Assembly: GCF_001277235.1 (NCBI RefSeq)
Contig: NZ_CP012266.1
Location: forward strand, 3,968,001 to 4,032,000
DNA length: 64,000 nucleotides
From: Cronobacter dublinensis subsp. dublinensis LMG 23823
GTDB lineage: Bacteria > Pseudomonadota > Gammaproteobacteria > Enterobacterales > Enterobacteriaceae
Reading direction: 5' to 3'
Under the pieces are notes generated by a model. The model made no database searches. It had not been told where the DNA came from and saw only the letters and a list, made by a program, of their open reading frames with translations. The position numbers and the translations under genes are program-made. Positions 27,443 through 36,325 of the stretch are shown here, piece after piece; the stretch's first letter is position 1; each line of letters begins with the position of its first letter.

Positions 27443-28552
27443 TTAAACGCCCGGCTCTTTATGCAACCGACGACAGGCGGTGCCATCTTCCCGAAAAAGA
27501 TGACAACGCTCCGGCGGCAAGCCGATAGCGAATGTGGCGCCCTCTTCTACCAGCACGACGTCATTCTGGCGGTAAACCAGGTTCTGACGCAGAGCAGGGA
27601 TTTGGATGTGAATCTGAGTTTCATGACCTAACTGCTCGACCACCTGCACTTCGCCTTCGAGGGTAACGTCGGCGATATCGCTCGGCAGGAGGTGTTCCGG
27701 ACGGATGCCAAGAGACATATTGGCGCCCACCTGAACCTGGGCACTCTCTACCGGCAGCCAGACCAGCTGGCGGTTCGGCAGCTCCACCTGCACCTGATCG
27801 ATGGCGGTGGCGGTGACTTTCACCGGCAGGAAATTCATCTTCGGCGAGCCAATAAAGCCCGCGACGAAGCGATCCGCCGGATAGTGATAAAGCTCAAGCG
27901 GCTTGCCGACCTGGGCGACGCGGCCTGCGTCCAGCACCACGATTTTGTCGGCAAGCGTCATCGCTTCGACCTGATCATGGGTGACGTAAATCATGGTGCG
28001 CTTAAGGCGCTTATGAAGACGGGAGATCTCTATGCGCATCTGTACGCGCAGCGCGGCGTCAAGGTTAGAAAGCGGCTCATCAAGCAGGAAGACAGACGGC
28101 TCCGCCACCAGCGTACGGCCAATCGCCACGCGCTGACGCTGACCGCCAGAGAGGGCTTTCGGGCGGCGATCCAGCAGGTGCGCCAGCTGCAACACCTCGG
28201 CCACCTGCGTGACGCGCTGGTTGATAGCCTCTTTGCGTGCGCCGGCCAGCTTCAGGCCAAAGGACATGTTTTCAGCAACCGACAAATGCGGATAGAGCGC
28301 ATAAGACTGAAACACCATCCCCACGCCGCGCTCGGCGGGCGGCACGTCATTCATACGCTTGCCGCCGATATGCAAATCGCCGCTGGTGATGGTCTCAAGC
28401 CCGGCAATCATACGCAGCAGCGTTGATTTACCGCAGCCCGACGGCCCGACAAACACGACAAACTCGCCTTCGGTAATGTCGAGATTGATATCCTTCGACA
28501 CCACCACCTCGCCCCAGGCTTTTGTTACGTTGCGAAGCTGAACGCCTGCCAT
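27443..28552 (-). CDS. malK: maltose ABC transporter ATPase MalK
   Basis: ATP-binding subunit of the MalFGK2 importer; it also inhibits MalT and is the target of EIIA-Glc. It has 369 residues, with Walker A GPSGCGKST at 36-44, signature LSGGQRQR, Walker B VFLLDEPLSN and the THDQ switch histidine, then the C-terminal regulatory domain. It is two residues shorter than E. coli, in the linker around PNRQLVW. It heads the malK-lamB-malM operon, divergent from malE. Confidence 0.98.
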   Translation of the reverse strand: MAGVQLRNVTKAWGEVVVSKDINLDITEGEFVVFVGPSGCGKSTLLRMIAGLETITSGDLHIGGKRMNDVPPAERGVGMVFQSYALYPHLSVAENMSFGLKLAGARKEAINQRVTQVAEVLQLAHLLDRRPKALSGGQRQRVAIGRTLVAEPSVFLLDEPLSNLDAALRVQMRIEISRLHKRLKRTMIYVTHDQVEAMTLADKIVVLDAGRVAQVGKPLELYHYPADRFVAGFIGSPKMNFLPVKVTATAIDQVQVELPNRQLVWLPVESAQVQVGANMSLGIRPEHLLPSDIADVTLEGEVQVVEQLGHETQIHIQIPALRQNLVYRQNDVVLVEEGATFAIGLPPERCHLFREDGTACRRLHKEPGV

Positions 28553-28635
28553 TCCCTTCTCCCTTGTCTACTTCACCCGCCTCTCGCGGGGGAAAACCAC
28601 GTTGACGGCACTATGCGCCCTGCGCGAGGCCGGGC

Positions 28636-28684
28636 CATCCTCCACCCCCGGCTTTTTTATGGGGGAGGAGACGGGAGGATGAGG
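28636..28684. promoter_or_regulatory. cluster of MalT boxes between malK and malE
   Basis: Several matches to the MalT box (GGGGA(T/G)GAGG or variants): GGGGAGGAGA at 28662-28671, GAGGATGAGG at 28675-28684, and one on the minus strand around 28636-28649 (GGGTGGAGGATGG). A further GGAGGATGAG lies at 28833-28842, nearer malE. This fits shared activation of both divergent operons. Confidence 0.75.
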
Positions 28685-28760
28685 GGTTGGCGGCAGTCCC
28701 GACGCCGGGCGGCCCGCGGCGATTTTCGTGATGTGGACGGCAAAAAACGCAGCGGTTTTC

Positions 28761-28776
28761 TGTGCGCCAGACCACA
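28761..28776 (+). promoter_or_regulatory. CRP site in malK-malE region
   Basis: TGTGCGCCAGACCACA is close to TGTGA-N6-TCACA, with two mismatches. CRP control of mal divergent promoters is established in E. coli. Confidence 0.6.
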
Positions 28777-28789
28777 TAAATTCTACTTA

Positions 28790-28805
28790 TGTAACCCAGA
28801 TCACA
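28790..28805 (+). promoter_or_regulatory. second CRP site in malK-malE region
   Basis: TGTAACCCAGATCACA matches the CRP palindrome with one mismatch. It is 29 bp from the first site. Confidence 0.65.
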
Positions 28806-28923
28806 TTACGAGGCGGTGGGGCGTAGAGGAAAGGAGGATGAGAAGCGCTTGTCAGATGCCCAGACTGGTAAAGGTAAAGCCAACACGTGTATCCACGCGC
28901 AAACCACTAAAAGGATAGGAGTT

Positions 28924-30114
28924 ATGAAAATTAAAAGCGGCGTACGCCTCCTCGCCCTCTCCGCGCTGACGACGGCGCTCTTTTCTGCCTCTGCTCTGGC
29001 CAAAATTGAAGAAGGTAAGCTGGTTATCTGGATCAACGGCGATAAAGGCTATAACGGCCTGGCCGAAGTGGGTAAGAAGTTTGAACAGGACACCGGCATC
29101 AAAGTCACCGTTGAGCATCCGGACAAGCTGGAAGAGAAATACCCGCAGGTCGCCGCGACGGGCGACGGTCCGGACATCATCTTCTGGGCTCACGACCGTT
29201 TTGGTGGTTACGCGCAGTCTGGCCTGCTGGCAGAAGTCACGCCGGAGAAAGCCTTCCAGGACAAACTCTATCCTTTCACCTGGGACGCGGTGCGCTATAA
29301 CGGCAAAATCATCGCCTACCCGGTGGCGGTGGAATCCCTGTCGCTGATTTACAACAAAGATTTGGTGCCGAACCCGCCTAAGACCTGGGAAGAGATCCCG
29401 AAACTGGATAAAGAATTGAAAGCGAAAGGCAAGAGCGCGCTGATGTTTAACCTCCAGGAACCGTACTTCACATGGCCGATTATCGCAGCCGACGGCGGTT
29501 ACGCGTTTAAGTTTGAGAACGGCAAATATGACGTGAAAAACGTCGGTGTGGACAGCGCGGGCGCGAAAGCGGGTCTGAATTTCCTGGTTCAGCTTATCAA
29601 AGATAAACACATGAACGCCGACACCGATTACTCCATCGCGGAAGGCGCGTTCAACAAGGGTGACACCGCCATGACCATTAACGGTCCGTGGGCGTGGGCG
29701 AACATCGACAAGAGCAAGGTGAACTACGGCGTCGCCCAGTTGCCGACCTTCAAAGGCAAGCCGTCTAAACCGTTCGTGGGCGTGCTGAGCGCCGGCATTA
29801 ATGCCGCCAGCCCGAACAAAGAGCTGGCGAAAGAGTTTCTGGAAAACTACCTGCTGACCGATCAAGGTCTGGAAGCGGTGAATAAAGACAAACCGCTGGG
29901 CGCCGTCGCGCTGAAATCCTACCAGGAGAAACTGGAGAAAGATCCGCGCATCGCCGCCACGATGGCGAACGCGAAAACCGGTGAAATCATGCCGAACGTG
30001 CCGCAGATGTCTGCGTTCTGGTATGCCGTTCGTACTGCGGTCATCAACGCCGTAACCGGTCGCCAGACCGTTGACGAAGCGCTGAAAGACGCGCAGGGCC
30101 GTATTGCGAAGTAA
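28924..30114 (+). CDS. malE: periplasmic maltose-binding protein MalE
   Basis: High-affinity maltose/maltodextrin receptor for MalFGK2 and for Tar chemotaxis. The 396 residues equal E. coli MalE; a signal peptide ends at ALA near residue 26, and the mature start is KIEEGKLVIWINGDKGYNGLAEVGKKFE. Binding-site residues (for example NLQEPYFTWPIIAADGGYAFK) are conserved. ATG at 28924 follows AGGAG; earlier in-frame starts lie in the regulatory region. A family 1 repeat sits between malE and malF. Confidence 0.98.
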   Translation: MKIKSGVRLLALSALTTALFSASALAKIEEGKLVIWINGDKGYNGLAEVGKKFEQDTGIKVTVEHPDKLEEKYPQVAATGDGPDIIFWAHDRFGGYAQSGLLAEVTPEKAFQDKLYPFTWDAVRYNGKIIAYPVAVESLSLIYNKDLVPNPPKTWEEIPKLDKELKAKGKSALMFNLQEPYFTWPIIAADGGYAFKFENGKYDVKNVGVDSAGAKAGLNFLVQLIKDKHMNADTDYSIAEGAFNKGDTAMTINGPWAWANIDKSKVNYGVAQLPTFKGKPSKPFVGVLSAGINAASPNKELAKEFLENYLLTDQGLEAVNKDKPLGAVALKSYQEKLEKDPRIAATMANAKTGEIMPNVPQMSAFWYAVRTAVINAVTGRQTVDEALKDAQGRIAK

Positions 30115-30129
30115 TTCTTAATGGAAAAC

Positions 30130-30239
30130 GGCGGGTGGCGCTTTGCTTACCCGCCCTACAAAAACAATTGCAGAGATTTACGGTGGGTAAGCGAAGCGTA
30201 CCCACCAACAAAAACCGGTGGGTAAGCCAACGTACCCAT
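30130..30239. repeat. family 1 intergenic repeat, malE-malF copy (three hairpins)
   Basis: Three hairpin units: 30130-30156 (GGCGGGT/ACCCGCC), 30182-30206 (GGTGGGT/ACCCACC) and 30217-30239 (GGTGGGT/ACCCA, degenerate). It occupies the malE-malF gap, where E. coli has REP elements that stabilise malE mRNA. Confidence 0.82.
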
Positions 30240-30309
30240 CACAGCATGCAAAGCGTTACATCGTGGCACGGCCACACCTACGTTTTCACCGTTGTTGAGG
30301 AAGATCCCC

Positions 30310-31854
30310 ATGGATGTCATTAAAAAGAAACGCTGGTGGCAAAGCGACGCGCTGAAATGGTCGGCGATGGGTCTGCTGGGCTTACTGGTGGGTTACCTTG
30401 TCGTTTTAATGTACGCGCAGGGGGAGTACCTGTTCGCCATCATGACGCTGATTTTAAGCTCGGTTGGCCTCTATATTTTCGCTAATCGCCGTGCCTACGC
30501 GTGGCGTTATATCTACCCGGGCCTTGCGGGCATGGGGCTGTTCGTCCTCTTTCCGCTGGCCTGCACCATCGCCATCGCCTTTACCAACTACAGCAGCACC
30601 AACCAGCTCACCCAGGAGCGCGCGCGTCAGGTGCTGATGGACCGTAAATATCAGGCGGGCGACAGCTACACCTTCGGCCTTTACCCTTCAGGCGAACAGT
30701 GGCGTCTGGCGCTGACCGACGGCGCTGGCGGCAAATACTTCGTCTCTGAGCCGTTTAAATTCGGCGGCGAGCAGAAACTCAAGCTCACCGCCGCGCCTGC
30801 CCTGCCGGAAGGCGAGCGCGCGACGCTTCGCGTCATCACCCAGAACCGCCAGGCGCTGACCCAGCTCACCGCGGAACTGCCGGACGCCAGCCAGCTCGTT
30901 ATGAGTTCGCTGCGCCAGTTCTCCGGCACCCGCCCGCTCTACACGCTCGCCGATGACGGCACGCTCACGAATAACCAGAGCGGCGTGAAATATCGCCCGA
31001 ATAACGACATCGGCTTCTACCAGGCCATTAATGCCGATGGCCAGTGGGGCGATGAAAAGCTCAGCCCCGGTTACACCGTTTCCATCGGCTGGGACAACTT
31101 TTTACGCGTTTTCGCCGATGATGGCATCCAGAAGCCCTTTATGGCCATCTTCGTCTGGACCATCGTATTCGCGGCGCTGACCGTCGTGCTGACGGTGGCG
31201 GTCGGCATGGTGCTGGCGTGTCTTGTCCAGTGGGAATCGCTCAAGGGCAAAGCCATCTATCGCGTGCTGCTGATCCTGCCCTACGCGGTGCCATCGTTTA
31301 TCTCGATTCTGATTTTCAAAGGGTTGTTCAACCAGAGTTTCGGGGAGATCAACATGATGCTGAGCGCGCTGTTCGGCATCAAACCGGCCTGGTTTACCGA
31401 CCCGACCACGGCGCGCGCCATGATAATCATCGTCAACACCTGGCTTGGTTATCCGTACATGATGATCCTCTGCATGGGCCTTTTGAAGGCGATTCCGGAC
31501 GATCTGTATGAAGCCTCGGCGATGGACGGCGCAGGCCCGTTCCAGAACTTCTTTAAGATAACGTTCCCGCTGCTCATCAAACCGCTGACGCCGCTGATGA
31601 TTGCAAGCTTCGCGTTTAACTTTAATAACTTCGTGCTGATCCTGCTGTTGACCAACGGCGGCCCGGACCGCATCGGCACGACGACGCCTGCGGGGTATAC
31701 CGACCTGCTGGTGAGCTACACCTGGCGTATCGCCTTTGAAGGCGGCGGCGGACAGGACTTCGGCCTTGCGGCGGCGATCGCCACGCTGATCTTCCTGCTG
31801 GTCGGTGCGCTGGCGGTGGTGAACCTCAAAGCCACGCGCATTAAGTTTGATTAA
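30310..31854 (+). CDS. malF: maltose ABC transporter permease MalF
   Basis: Inner-membrane permease subunit with eight transmembrane helices and a large periplasmic P2 domain (about residues 90-275) that contacts MalE. It has 514 residues as in E. coli. The EAA loop that docks MalK is EASAMDGAGPFQNFFKI near residue 400. ATG at 30310 gives MDVIKKKRWWQS; a start six codons upstream is less likely. Confidence 0.97.
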   Translation: MDVIKKKRWWQSDALKWSAMGLLGLLVGYLVVLMYAQGEYLFAIMTLILSSVGLYIFANRRAYAWRYIYPGLAGMGLFVLFPLACTIAIAFTNYSSTNQLTQERARQVLMDRKYQAGDSYTFGLYPSGEQWRLALTDGAGGKYFVSEPFKFGGEQKLKLTAAPALPEGERATLRVITQNRQALTQLTAELPDASQLVMSSLRQFSGTRPLYTLADDGTLTNNQSGVKYRPNNDIGFYQAINADGQWGDEKLSPGYTVSIGWDNFLRVFADDGIQKPFMAIFVWTIVFAALTVVLTVAVGMVLACLVQWESLKGKAIYRVLLILPYAVPSFISILIFKGLFNQSFGEINMMLSALFGIKPAWFTDPTTARAMIIIVNTWLGYPYMMILCMGLLKAIPDDLYEASAMDGAGPFQNFFKITFPLLIKPLTPLMIASFAFNFNNFVLILLLTNGGPDRIGTTTPAGYTDLLVSYTWRIAFEGGGGQDFGLAAAIATLIFLLVGALAVVNLKATRIKFD

Positions 31855-31865
31855 GGAGACTTCAC

Positions 31866-32756
31866 ATGGCTATGGTTCAACCGAAATCGCAGAAGCTGCG
31901 TCTGCTGGCCACGCATCTGCTGCTGCTGGCCTTTATCGCCGCCATTATGTTTCCGCTGTTGATGGTCGTGGCGATTTCGCTGCGCCCCGGCAACTTTGCC
32001 ACCGGCAGCCTGATCCCGGACCAGATCTCCTGGGAGCACTGGCGTCTCGCGCTCGGGTTTAGCGTCGAGCATGCCGATGGCCGCGTAACGCCGCCGCCGT
32101 TCCCGGTGCTGTTATGGCTGTGGAACTCGGTGAAAATCGCCGGGATCACCGCAGCTGGCATCGTGGCGCTCTCCACCACCTGCGCCTACGCCTTCGCCCG
32201 TATGCGCTTTCCGGGCAAGGGCGCGCTGCTGAAAGGTATGCTGATTTTCCAGATGTTCCCGGCGGTGCTGTCGCTGGTGGCGCTCTATGCGCTGTTTGAC
32301 CGCCTGGGTCAGTACATTCCGTTTATCGGGCTCAACACCCACGGCGGCGTGATCTTCGCCTATCTGGGCGGTATCGCGCTGCATGTCTGGACCATCAAAG
32401 GCTACTTCGAAACGATCGACGGCTCGCTGGAAGAAGCAGCGGCGCTGGACGGCGCGACGCCGTGGCAGGCGTTCCGTCTGGTGCTGCTGCCGCTCTCGGT
32501 GCCGATTCTGGCGGTGGTGTTTATTCTGTCGTTTATCGGCGCCATCACCGAAGTGCCGGTCGCCTCGCTGCTGCTGCGCGATGTGGACAGCTACACCCTG
32601 GCGGTGGGCATGCAGCAATATCTCAACCCGCAAAACTACCTGTGGGGCGATTTCGCCGCGGCGGCCGTGCTGTCCGCGATCCCGATTACCGTCGTCTTCC
32701 TGCTGGCGCAGCGCTGGCTGGTGAGCGGCCTGACGGCGGGCGGCGTGAAAGGCTAA
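31866..32756 (+). CDS. malG: maltose ABC transporter permease MalG
   Basis: Second permease subunit of MalFGK2, with 296 residues and six transmembrane helices. The EAA loop EEAAALDGATPWQAFR is near residue 190, and the conserved C-terminus TAGGVKG reaches into the MalK dimer. It lies 11 bp after malF and is followed by a terminator. Confidence 0.97.
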   Translation: MAMVQPKSQKLRLLATHLLLLAFIAAIMFPLLMVVAISLRPGNFATGSLIPDQISWEHWRLALGFSVEHADGRVTPPPFPVLLWLWNSVKIAGITAAGIVALSTTCAYAFARMRFPGKGALLKGMLIFQMFPAVLSLVALYALFDRLGQYIPFIGLNTHGGVIFAYLGGIALHVWTIKGYFETIDGSLEEAAALDGATPWQAFRLVLLPLSVPILAVVFILSFIGAITEVPVASLLLRDVDSYTLAVGMQQYLNPQNYLWGDFAAAAVLSAIPITVVFLLAQRWLVSGLTAGGVKG

Positions 32757-32818
32757 CCCTCTTCATCATTTTTTTTGCCACTGTAGATCCATTGTATCCC
32801 TGACTTGATGTTTGTTTC

Positions 32819-32842
32819 GGCGGCCTGCGGGCCGCCTTTTTT
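32819..32842 (+). terminator. malEFG terminator
   Basis: 7-bp stem GGCGGCC/GGCCGCC, loop TGCG, then T6. Confidence 0.92.
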
Positions 32843-32970
32843 ATTGTCCGCGCGCGCCGCCACGAAGCGCGCGACGGGGTCTATACTCAAGGGTTCAGAT
32901 TTTGCAGCGCCCGACGGGCCTGCGTACCGTTAACGGTCGCGTTAACGCTTACTGACGACAGGGAAAGAGA

Positions 32971-33612
32971 ATGAAAATAGCCTGCCTGCATACGGCGCAA
33001 AGTAACGTCGCGGTGTTTGATGAAGCCGCCCGCTCGCTGAGTCTTGCGCAAGACGCCCTAACCCACGAGGTCATGCCGCACCTGCTCGAACAGGCGCAGG
33101 CCGCGGGCGGTGTGACGCCAGAGATTGAAAAAGAGACCATCGCCGCGCTGGCGCAGTTGCGTACCGATGCCGATGTGGTCCTGCTTACCTGCTCGACGCT
33201 CGGCTCCGCTGCTGATTTCCTGAGCCAGGATCCGGGCATCATGCGCGTGGACCGCGCGCTGGCGCAGGCGGCGTCCACCGCCGGGCAGCCCGTGGTGGTG
33301 CTGTGCGCCGCGCCGACCACGCTTCACCCGACCGCAGCGCTGTTTCGCGCCACGCTGTCGCCCACCACACCGCTGGCCGTAGAGCTTATTCCCGACGCCT
33401 GGACGCTGTTCCAGAGCGGCCAGCATGACGCCTTTCACCAGCGTGTCGCCGGGGCCGCTGAGCAGGCATTCGCGCGCGGCGCAGGCTGCGTGGCGCTGGC
33501 CCAGGCTTCGATGGCGGGCGCGGCGCGTTACTTCAGCCACCCCAAATTGCTCACCAGCCCACGCGCCGCACTGGCGCAGATTGTCGCTCGTCTTGAGCGG
33601 GAGCGTGCGTGA
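32971..33612 (+). CDS. Asp/Glu racemase-like protein
   Basis: A 213-residue protein of the Asp/Glu/hydantoin racemase fold. The N-terminal active-site cysteine is in LLTCSTLGSA (near residue 74). The second half has AGCVALAQASMA (near residue 170), where a second Cys is expected in classical racemases; both are present, but the surroundings diverge. The substrate is unknown. GGGAAAGAGA precedes the ATG. Its stop overlaps the next gene (TGATG), so the two form a small operon, in the place of psiE-xylE in E. coli. Confidence 0.75.
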   Translation: MKIACLHTAQSNVAVFDEAARSLSLAQDALTHEVMPHLLEQAQAAGGVTPEIEKETIAALAQLRTDADVVLLTCSTLGSAADFLSQDPGIMRVDRALAQAASTAGQPVVVLCAAPTTLHPTAALFRATLSPTTPLAVELIPDAWTLFQSGQHDAFHQRVAGAAEQAFARGAGCVALAQASMAGAARYFSHPKLLTSPRAALAQIVARLERERA

Positions 33613-34079
33613 TGTTCGGAAATACGCCGAAAATGCGCGAGGCGCGGGTGAGTGATGTCGTGGTGGGGCGCGACGTGATGATTTATCACCCCGCCAACCT
33701 GTATGAGTGCGAGCTGGGCGACGGGGTATTTATCGGCCCGTTTGTGGAGATCCAGCGCTATACGCGCATTGGCCGCGGCACGCGGGTGCAGTCGCATACG
33801 TTTATCTGCGAGTCTGTGACCATTGGCGAGGATTGTTTTATCGGTCACGGGGTGATGTTCGCCAACGATATGTTCCGTGACGGCAAGCCAGACCCGAACA
33901 GCGACCACTGGGTGCGGATAACCATTGGCGATAACGTCTCGATTGGTAGCGGTGCGACGATCCTCGCAGAGTCGATTTGCAGCGGTGCGGTGATTGGCGC
34001 AGGCAGCGTGGTGACGAAGCCCATCACCGAGAAAGGCGTGTACGCCGGGAATCCGGCGCGGTTGTTGCGGCGGTTGTAA
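33612..34079 (+). CDS. left-handed beta-helix (hexapeptide) acyltransferase-like protein
   Basis: A 155-residue protein built from hexapeptide repeats (IGPFVEIQR, IGRGTRVQSHTFI, IGEDCFIGHGV, IGDNVSIGSGATI, VIGAGSVVTK), ending PARLLRRL. This is the trimeric WbbJ/LpxA-like fold that usually transfers acetyl groups to sugars or amino-sugars. The acceptor is unknown. A GTG one codon earlier is an alternative start. It is translationally coupled to the racemase-like gene, which suggests one pathway modifying a small amine or sugar (inference). Confidence 0.8.
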   Translation: MFGNTPKMREARVSDVVVGRDVMIYHPANLYECELGDGVFIGPFVEIQRYTRIGRGTRVQSHTFICESVTIGEDCFIGHGVMFANDMFRDGKPDPNSDHWVRITIGDNVSIGSGATILAESICSGAVIGAGSVVTKPITEKGVYAGNPARLLRRL

Positions 34080-34093
34080 GCGGTAAATCGCGT

Positions 34094-34209
34094 GGCGGGT
34101 GCGCTACGCTTACCCGCCCTACGACATCTCAACCGTATGGTGGTTAAGCGCACCCGCCATCCCACACGAACAACCTTGTAACGGCGGTAAGCGCAGCGCG
34201 CCCACCGCC
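34094..34209. repeat. family 1 intergenic repeat, copy before yjbH end
   Basis: Three hairpin-type units (34094-34118, about 34139-34158, and 34183-34206) between two convergent genes. The first has GGCGGGT/ACCCGCC arms followed by CTACG. Confidence 0.8.
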
Positions 34210-34228
34210 CCCTACATCTGCCGTACCT

Positions 34229-36325
34229 TTAACGGAAGTTCAGGCTCTTATCGCTGGTCATGCTATAGAGATCAAATTTACGGCCCAGCATCTGGCCGCC
34301 GTCGCGGGTGAGCGGCGTCCAGCCGATGGCCGCGCGGCTGCGGGTCGGGCTGGTGGTAAAGAGATCAAACGGCACGGACACATACACGCCCTTGGTGAAA
34401 TCCCCTTCGCCGTACTCTTCCGGCGAGACGTTGGTGATGGTCGCGTACGCGCCCACCACGATCCCGCTGTCGAAATGTTTCATCACCTCAAGCGTGCCGC
34501 CTTTATCGCCCGCCAGATACTGGCCGACGCTCGCTTTAAACAACACGTCCTGCGCGAATGGCGGTGTCCAGTAGGCGGTCAGATGCCCGGTTTTCACGCT
34601 GTAATCGGTGAACTTCATCATGTTCTGCGGGCTGGTCCAGTCACGCTGCTTCACATAGTTGCCGTTGACGCCGAACGCCCAGTTGCTGTCCACCGGACGC
34701 CACAACACTTCGGCACCCGCGCCCGCGTACATGGTTTCCAGATAACCCGCGTAGACCTGACCGTAGAAGTCGCCGCCCAGATGCTGGAAGTAGTTCGCCT
34801 GCATGTTGTTAACGTAATAGTTGTTTTCAACATATTCACGCACGCGGGTACGCACGCGCGGCAGCGGCGAATTGTCTTTCGGGTTGGTGTAGCTGAACTT
34901 GTCGTAGTTATTCGCCAGGTTCACAAATACGCTGCCTGTCGTCAGCAGATGGTCGGTCAGCCACAGATCGGCGGTGCCCATCAGGCCGAGCTGGTACATG
35001 TAGAAGTTTTCAGGGCCGCCGATGGACTGGTTCAGCACCGGGTTTATCGAAAAGTTAAAGCGCGACTTCTCGATATACCAGCCCTGCTCCGGGTTTTCTG
35101 CCTCAACCGGCGTGACGCGCTGCTGCACCAGTTGGGTTTCATGGCCGAGCGGCTCGCCTTCGAGATGGTGCCTGAGGCTCGCCACGTCGGTTTCCGTCGT
35201 CACTTGCGGCATGTTCAGCCGCGTTTCGGTCACCCGGATGCGGTTCACGCCTTCCGGCAGGTCGTTCATGATGATACGGTTGGCGCGCTCGATGCCTTCG
35301 CGCGAGTCGCGATATTTATACTGCTCGCCGGTCACATAGAGGGTGTCGCCTTTGACCTGAATCTGCGGGTTGTTAAGCCCGGCGTTATATTTCAGCGAGG
35401 TGAGCTGATTGGCCACCACGCTGTGCTGCAGCATCGCATCCTGCGGCTGCGGATCATACTCCGGGCGACGGCTATCGTTATACGACGGGCGTAGATCGTT
35501 AAAGTTGGTGCGCAGCGTAAAGCCGAACATCACCGTGTTGCCGCGCTCGTAGCTCAGGTTAACGTCCGCCCAGTCGGCGACGCGGTAGATAGCGCCGACG
35601 TTGAACTTGCTCTTCTGATCGATTTTGCCCGCGAAGTCTTGGGTGTAGTTGTTGCCTTCATACTCCAGCTTCAGGCGCAGCGGCTGCCACGGGGTCTGGT
35701 ATTCGACGCCGCCGAAAATCGCGGCCGGGCCGTGGAACATCGTGCTGCCGTCAATAGAGCCCGCGCGCTGGTAGCTCGGGTCGCGATAGCAGAATTTGTC
35801 GTCATACTGGCAGAACGGGTTTTTCACGTTGCCGTTGGTGCCGAGATAGCCCCAGCCGAGCCCGAGTGAAAAATCAAACGGGCCCCAGGCTTTGTTGGCG
35901 ACCAGGTATTCGGCATCAAACAGCCCCGTACCGCCGATATCGCGCGCGCCCACCGCCACCTGCGGCAGCCAGTAGCCCTCTTCCCACAGACGCAGCTTGA
36001 GATCGAATGCTTTATCTTTATAGGTCTGGTTACCGGAGAACGACTCCACGTTGGAGTATTCGCGGGTACGCACGTCGGTATAGCGCAGCGTGGTTTCGAG
36101 CCACGGGAACAGCTGAATAGACGCCGAGTAGTAACGATACTGGTCGTTGTCGTGATAGTTAAGGCTGAGCTCGCCTTCGCGCGCCATACGCGCCGTCGGC
36201 GTCTGCAGCAGGCCCACGCCCCCAAAATCGGTCTGCGAGGGGCCAACAGGCGCCTGATACGTTTCGGCATGACAGCCGCAAGCGACCGCCAGCGCCAGCA
36301 GGCTGAAGTAGTGATGTTTTTTCAT
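34229..36325 (-). CDS. yjbH: YjbH, outer-membrane exopolysaccharide export protein
   Basis: A 698-residue predicted outer-membrane beta-barrel lipoprotein-like protein, matching E. coli YjbH over its full length (signal segment ending near CHA, then GPSQTDFGGVGLLQTPTARM). The yjbEFGH operon promotes production of an extracellular polysaccharide in E. coli. Its start overlaps the yjbG stop (TAATG). Confidence 0.95.
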   Translation of the reverse strand: MKKHHYFSLLALAVACGCHAETYQAPVGPSQTDFGGVGLLQTPTARMAREGELSLNYHDNDQYRYYSASIQLFPWLETTLRYTDVRTREYSNVESFSGNQTYKDKAFDLKLRLWEEGYWLPQVAVGARDIGGTGLFDAEYLVANKAWGPFDFSLGLGWGYLGTNGNVKNPFCQYDDKFCYRDPSYQRAGSIDGSTMFHGPAAIFGGVEYQTPWQPLRLKLEYEGNNYTQDFAGKIDQKSKFNVGAIYRVADWADVNLSYERGNTVMFGFTLRTNFNDLRPSYNDSRRPEYDPQPQDAMLQHSVVANQLTSLKYNAGLNNPQIQVKGDTLYVTGEQYKYRDSREGIERANRIIMNDLPEGVNRIRVTETRLNMPQVTTETDVASLRHHLEGEPLGHETQLVQQRVTPVEAENPEQGWYIEKSRFNFSINPVLNQSIGGPENFYMYQLGLMGTADLWLTDHLLTTGSVFVNLANNYDKFSYTNPKDNSPLPRVRTRVREYVENNYYVNNMQANYFQHLGGDFYGQVYAGYLETMYAGAGAEVLWRPVDSNWAFGVNGNYVKQRDWTSPQNMMKFTDYSVKTGHLTAYWTPPFAQDVLFKASVGQYLAGDKGGTLEVMKHFDSGIVVGAYATITNVSPEEYGEGDFTKGVYVSVPFDLFTTSPTRSRAAIGWTPLTRDGGQMLGRKFDLYSMTSDKSLNFR

